Source of the DNA: Anaerolineaceae bacterium | GTDB lineage: Bacteria > Chloroflexota > Anaerolineae > Anaerolineales > Villigracilaceae | Length of the DNA stretch: 7,061 bases | Reading direction: 5' to 3' | Assembly: GCA_009885445.1 (NCBI GenBank) | Contig: VFKQ01000043.1 | Location: forward strand, 1-7,061 | Shown: positions 6,747 through 7,061 of the stretch, one piece after another | Numbering within the stretch: the first letter of the stretch is position 1 | Layout of the letters: every line of letters begins with the position of its first letter | Notes under the pieces: model-generated | What the model was told of the DNA's origin: nothing | Database searches by the model: none | The model's input: the letters and a program-made list of their open reading frames with translations, nothing else | Position numbers and translations under genes: made by a program

Positions 6747-7061
6747 ATGACGTTAAATCCACACATTCCTCCCGGTGCATCCGGCGACCATCATCGCCGC
6801 TCTATCCGTCTGCCAAAATATGACTACACCCAACCCGGGGCGTATTACATTACGATTGTGACATATCAACGCCTGCCATTGTTCGGAGAAATCAGAAACG
6901 GAGAAATGATTCTCAGCGAAATGGGGAGAGTCGCACAAGAGCAATGGTTCCTATCGGCGGAACTGCGCCCGAATATTTTGTTGCGAGAGGATGAATTTGT
7001 TGTAATGCCAAATCATACACATGGAATCATAGGAGCACTTGAACGCGCGGAAAAAACTGGA
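6747..7061 (+). CDS. REP-associated tyrosine transposase (RAYT, IS200-like Y1 family), 3' truncated
   Basis: The frame is open from ATG 6747 through the last base, giving 105 residues. The N-terminus matches the RAYT pattern RRSIRLPKYDYTQPGAYYITIVT (in pieces: RRSIRLP at 17-23, YDYTQPGAYYIT at 25-36), then LFGEI (45-49) and NGEMILSEMG. DEFVVMPNHTHGII carries the HUH metal motif as H90 and H92, followed by the usual GII. The catalytic Tyr would lie beyond the window. RAYTs are single-copy, domesticated relatives of IS200/IS605 transposases that nick single-stranded REP hairpins at a GTAG-type foot. The perfect GTAG palindrome just upstream is the expected genomic partner. An in-frame stop at 6675-6677 and the absence of any other start codon up to 6747 support this ATG. 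No Shine-Dalgarno site is visible; the ATG follows a T7 tract, so translation may be weak. Confidence 0.88.
   Translation, partial: MTLNPHIPPGASGDHHRRSIRLPKYDYTQPGAYYITIVTYQRLPLFGEIRNGEMILSEMGRVAQEQWFLSAELRPNILLREDEFVVMPNHTHGIIGALERAEKTG

Overview
The window reads as ordinary chromosomal DNA of moderate GC content from a free-living bacterium. All recognisable genes lie on the + strand. The mix of genes (a large class III cyclase/ATPase/TPR fusion, a stand-alone SCP2 protein, a prolidase-like amidohydrolase) and the dispersed palindromes of the GTAGGGGC... and GTCTCGATA.../...TACTCGACC types suggest a Chloroflexota (Anaerolineae-like) genome. That assignment is an inference from gene style, not from a marker gene.

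Layout. 1-801: 3' end of a GcvT-type (folate-binding aminomethyltransferase) gene of the sarcosine/dimethylglycine dehydrogenase kind, cut by the window edge. 802-987: intergenic, holding a compound inverted repeat that is best explained as one REP-like element nested in the loop of another. 988-2220: metal-dependent amidohydrolase with all six metal-site residues. 2236-2270: possible weak terminator. 2318-2899: unrecognised four-helix membrane protein. 2900-3082: intergenic with a plausible sigma-70 promoter. 3083-3418: SCP2 sterol-carrier domain protein. 3442-3495: long stem-loop. 3585-6674: 1029-residue protein with a nucleotide cyclase domain, an AAA/STAND ATPase and TPR repeats. 6688-6720: perfect 15-bp-arm palindrome carrying GTAG at its foot. 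6747-7061: start of a REP-associated tyrosine transposase (RAYT, IS200-like HUH enzyme), cut by the right edge.

The genes do not form one clear pathway. The GcvT-type protein and the amidohydrolase would both fit turnover of methylated amines or peptides, but the repeat-bearing gap argues against a tight operon. The cyclase/ATPase/TPR protein looks like a self-contained signalling protein. The most notable signals lie outside the metabolic genes: three different palindromic elements in three of the five gaps, and a RAYT gene directly behind one of them. That arrangement matches the known REP-RAYT domesticated transposon system. The palindrome before the RAYT gene is the likely cognate repeat, and the nested element at 854-931 may record insertion of one repeat into another.
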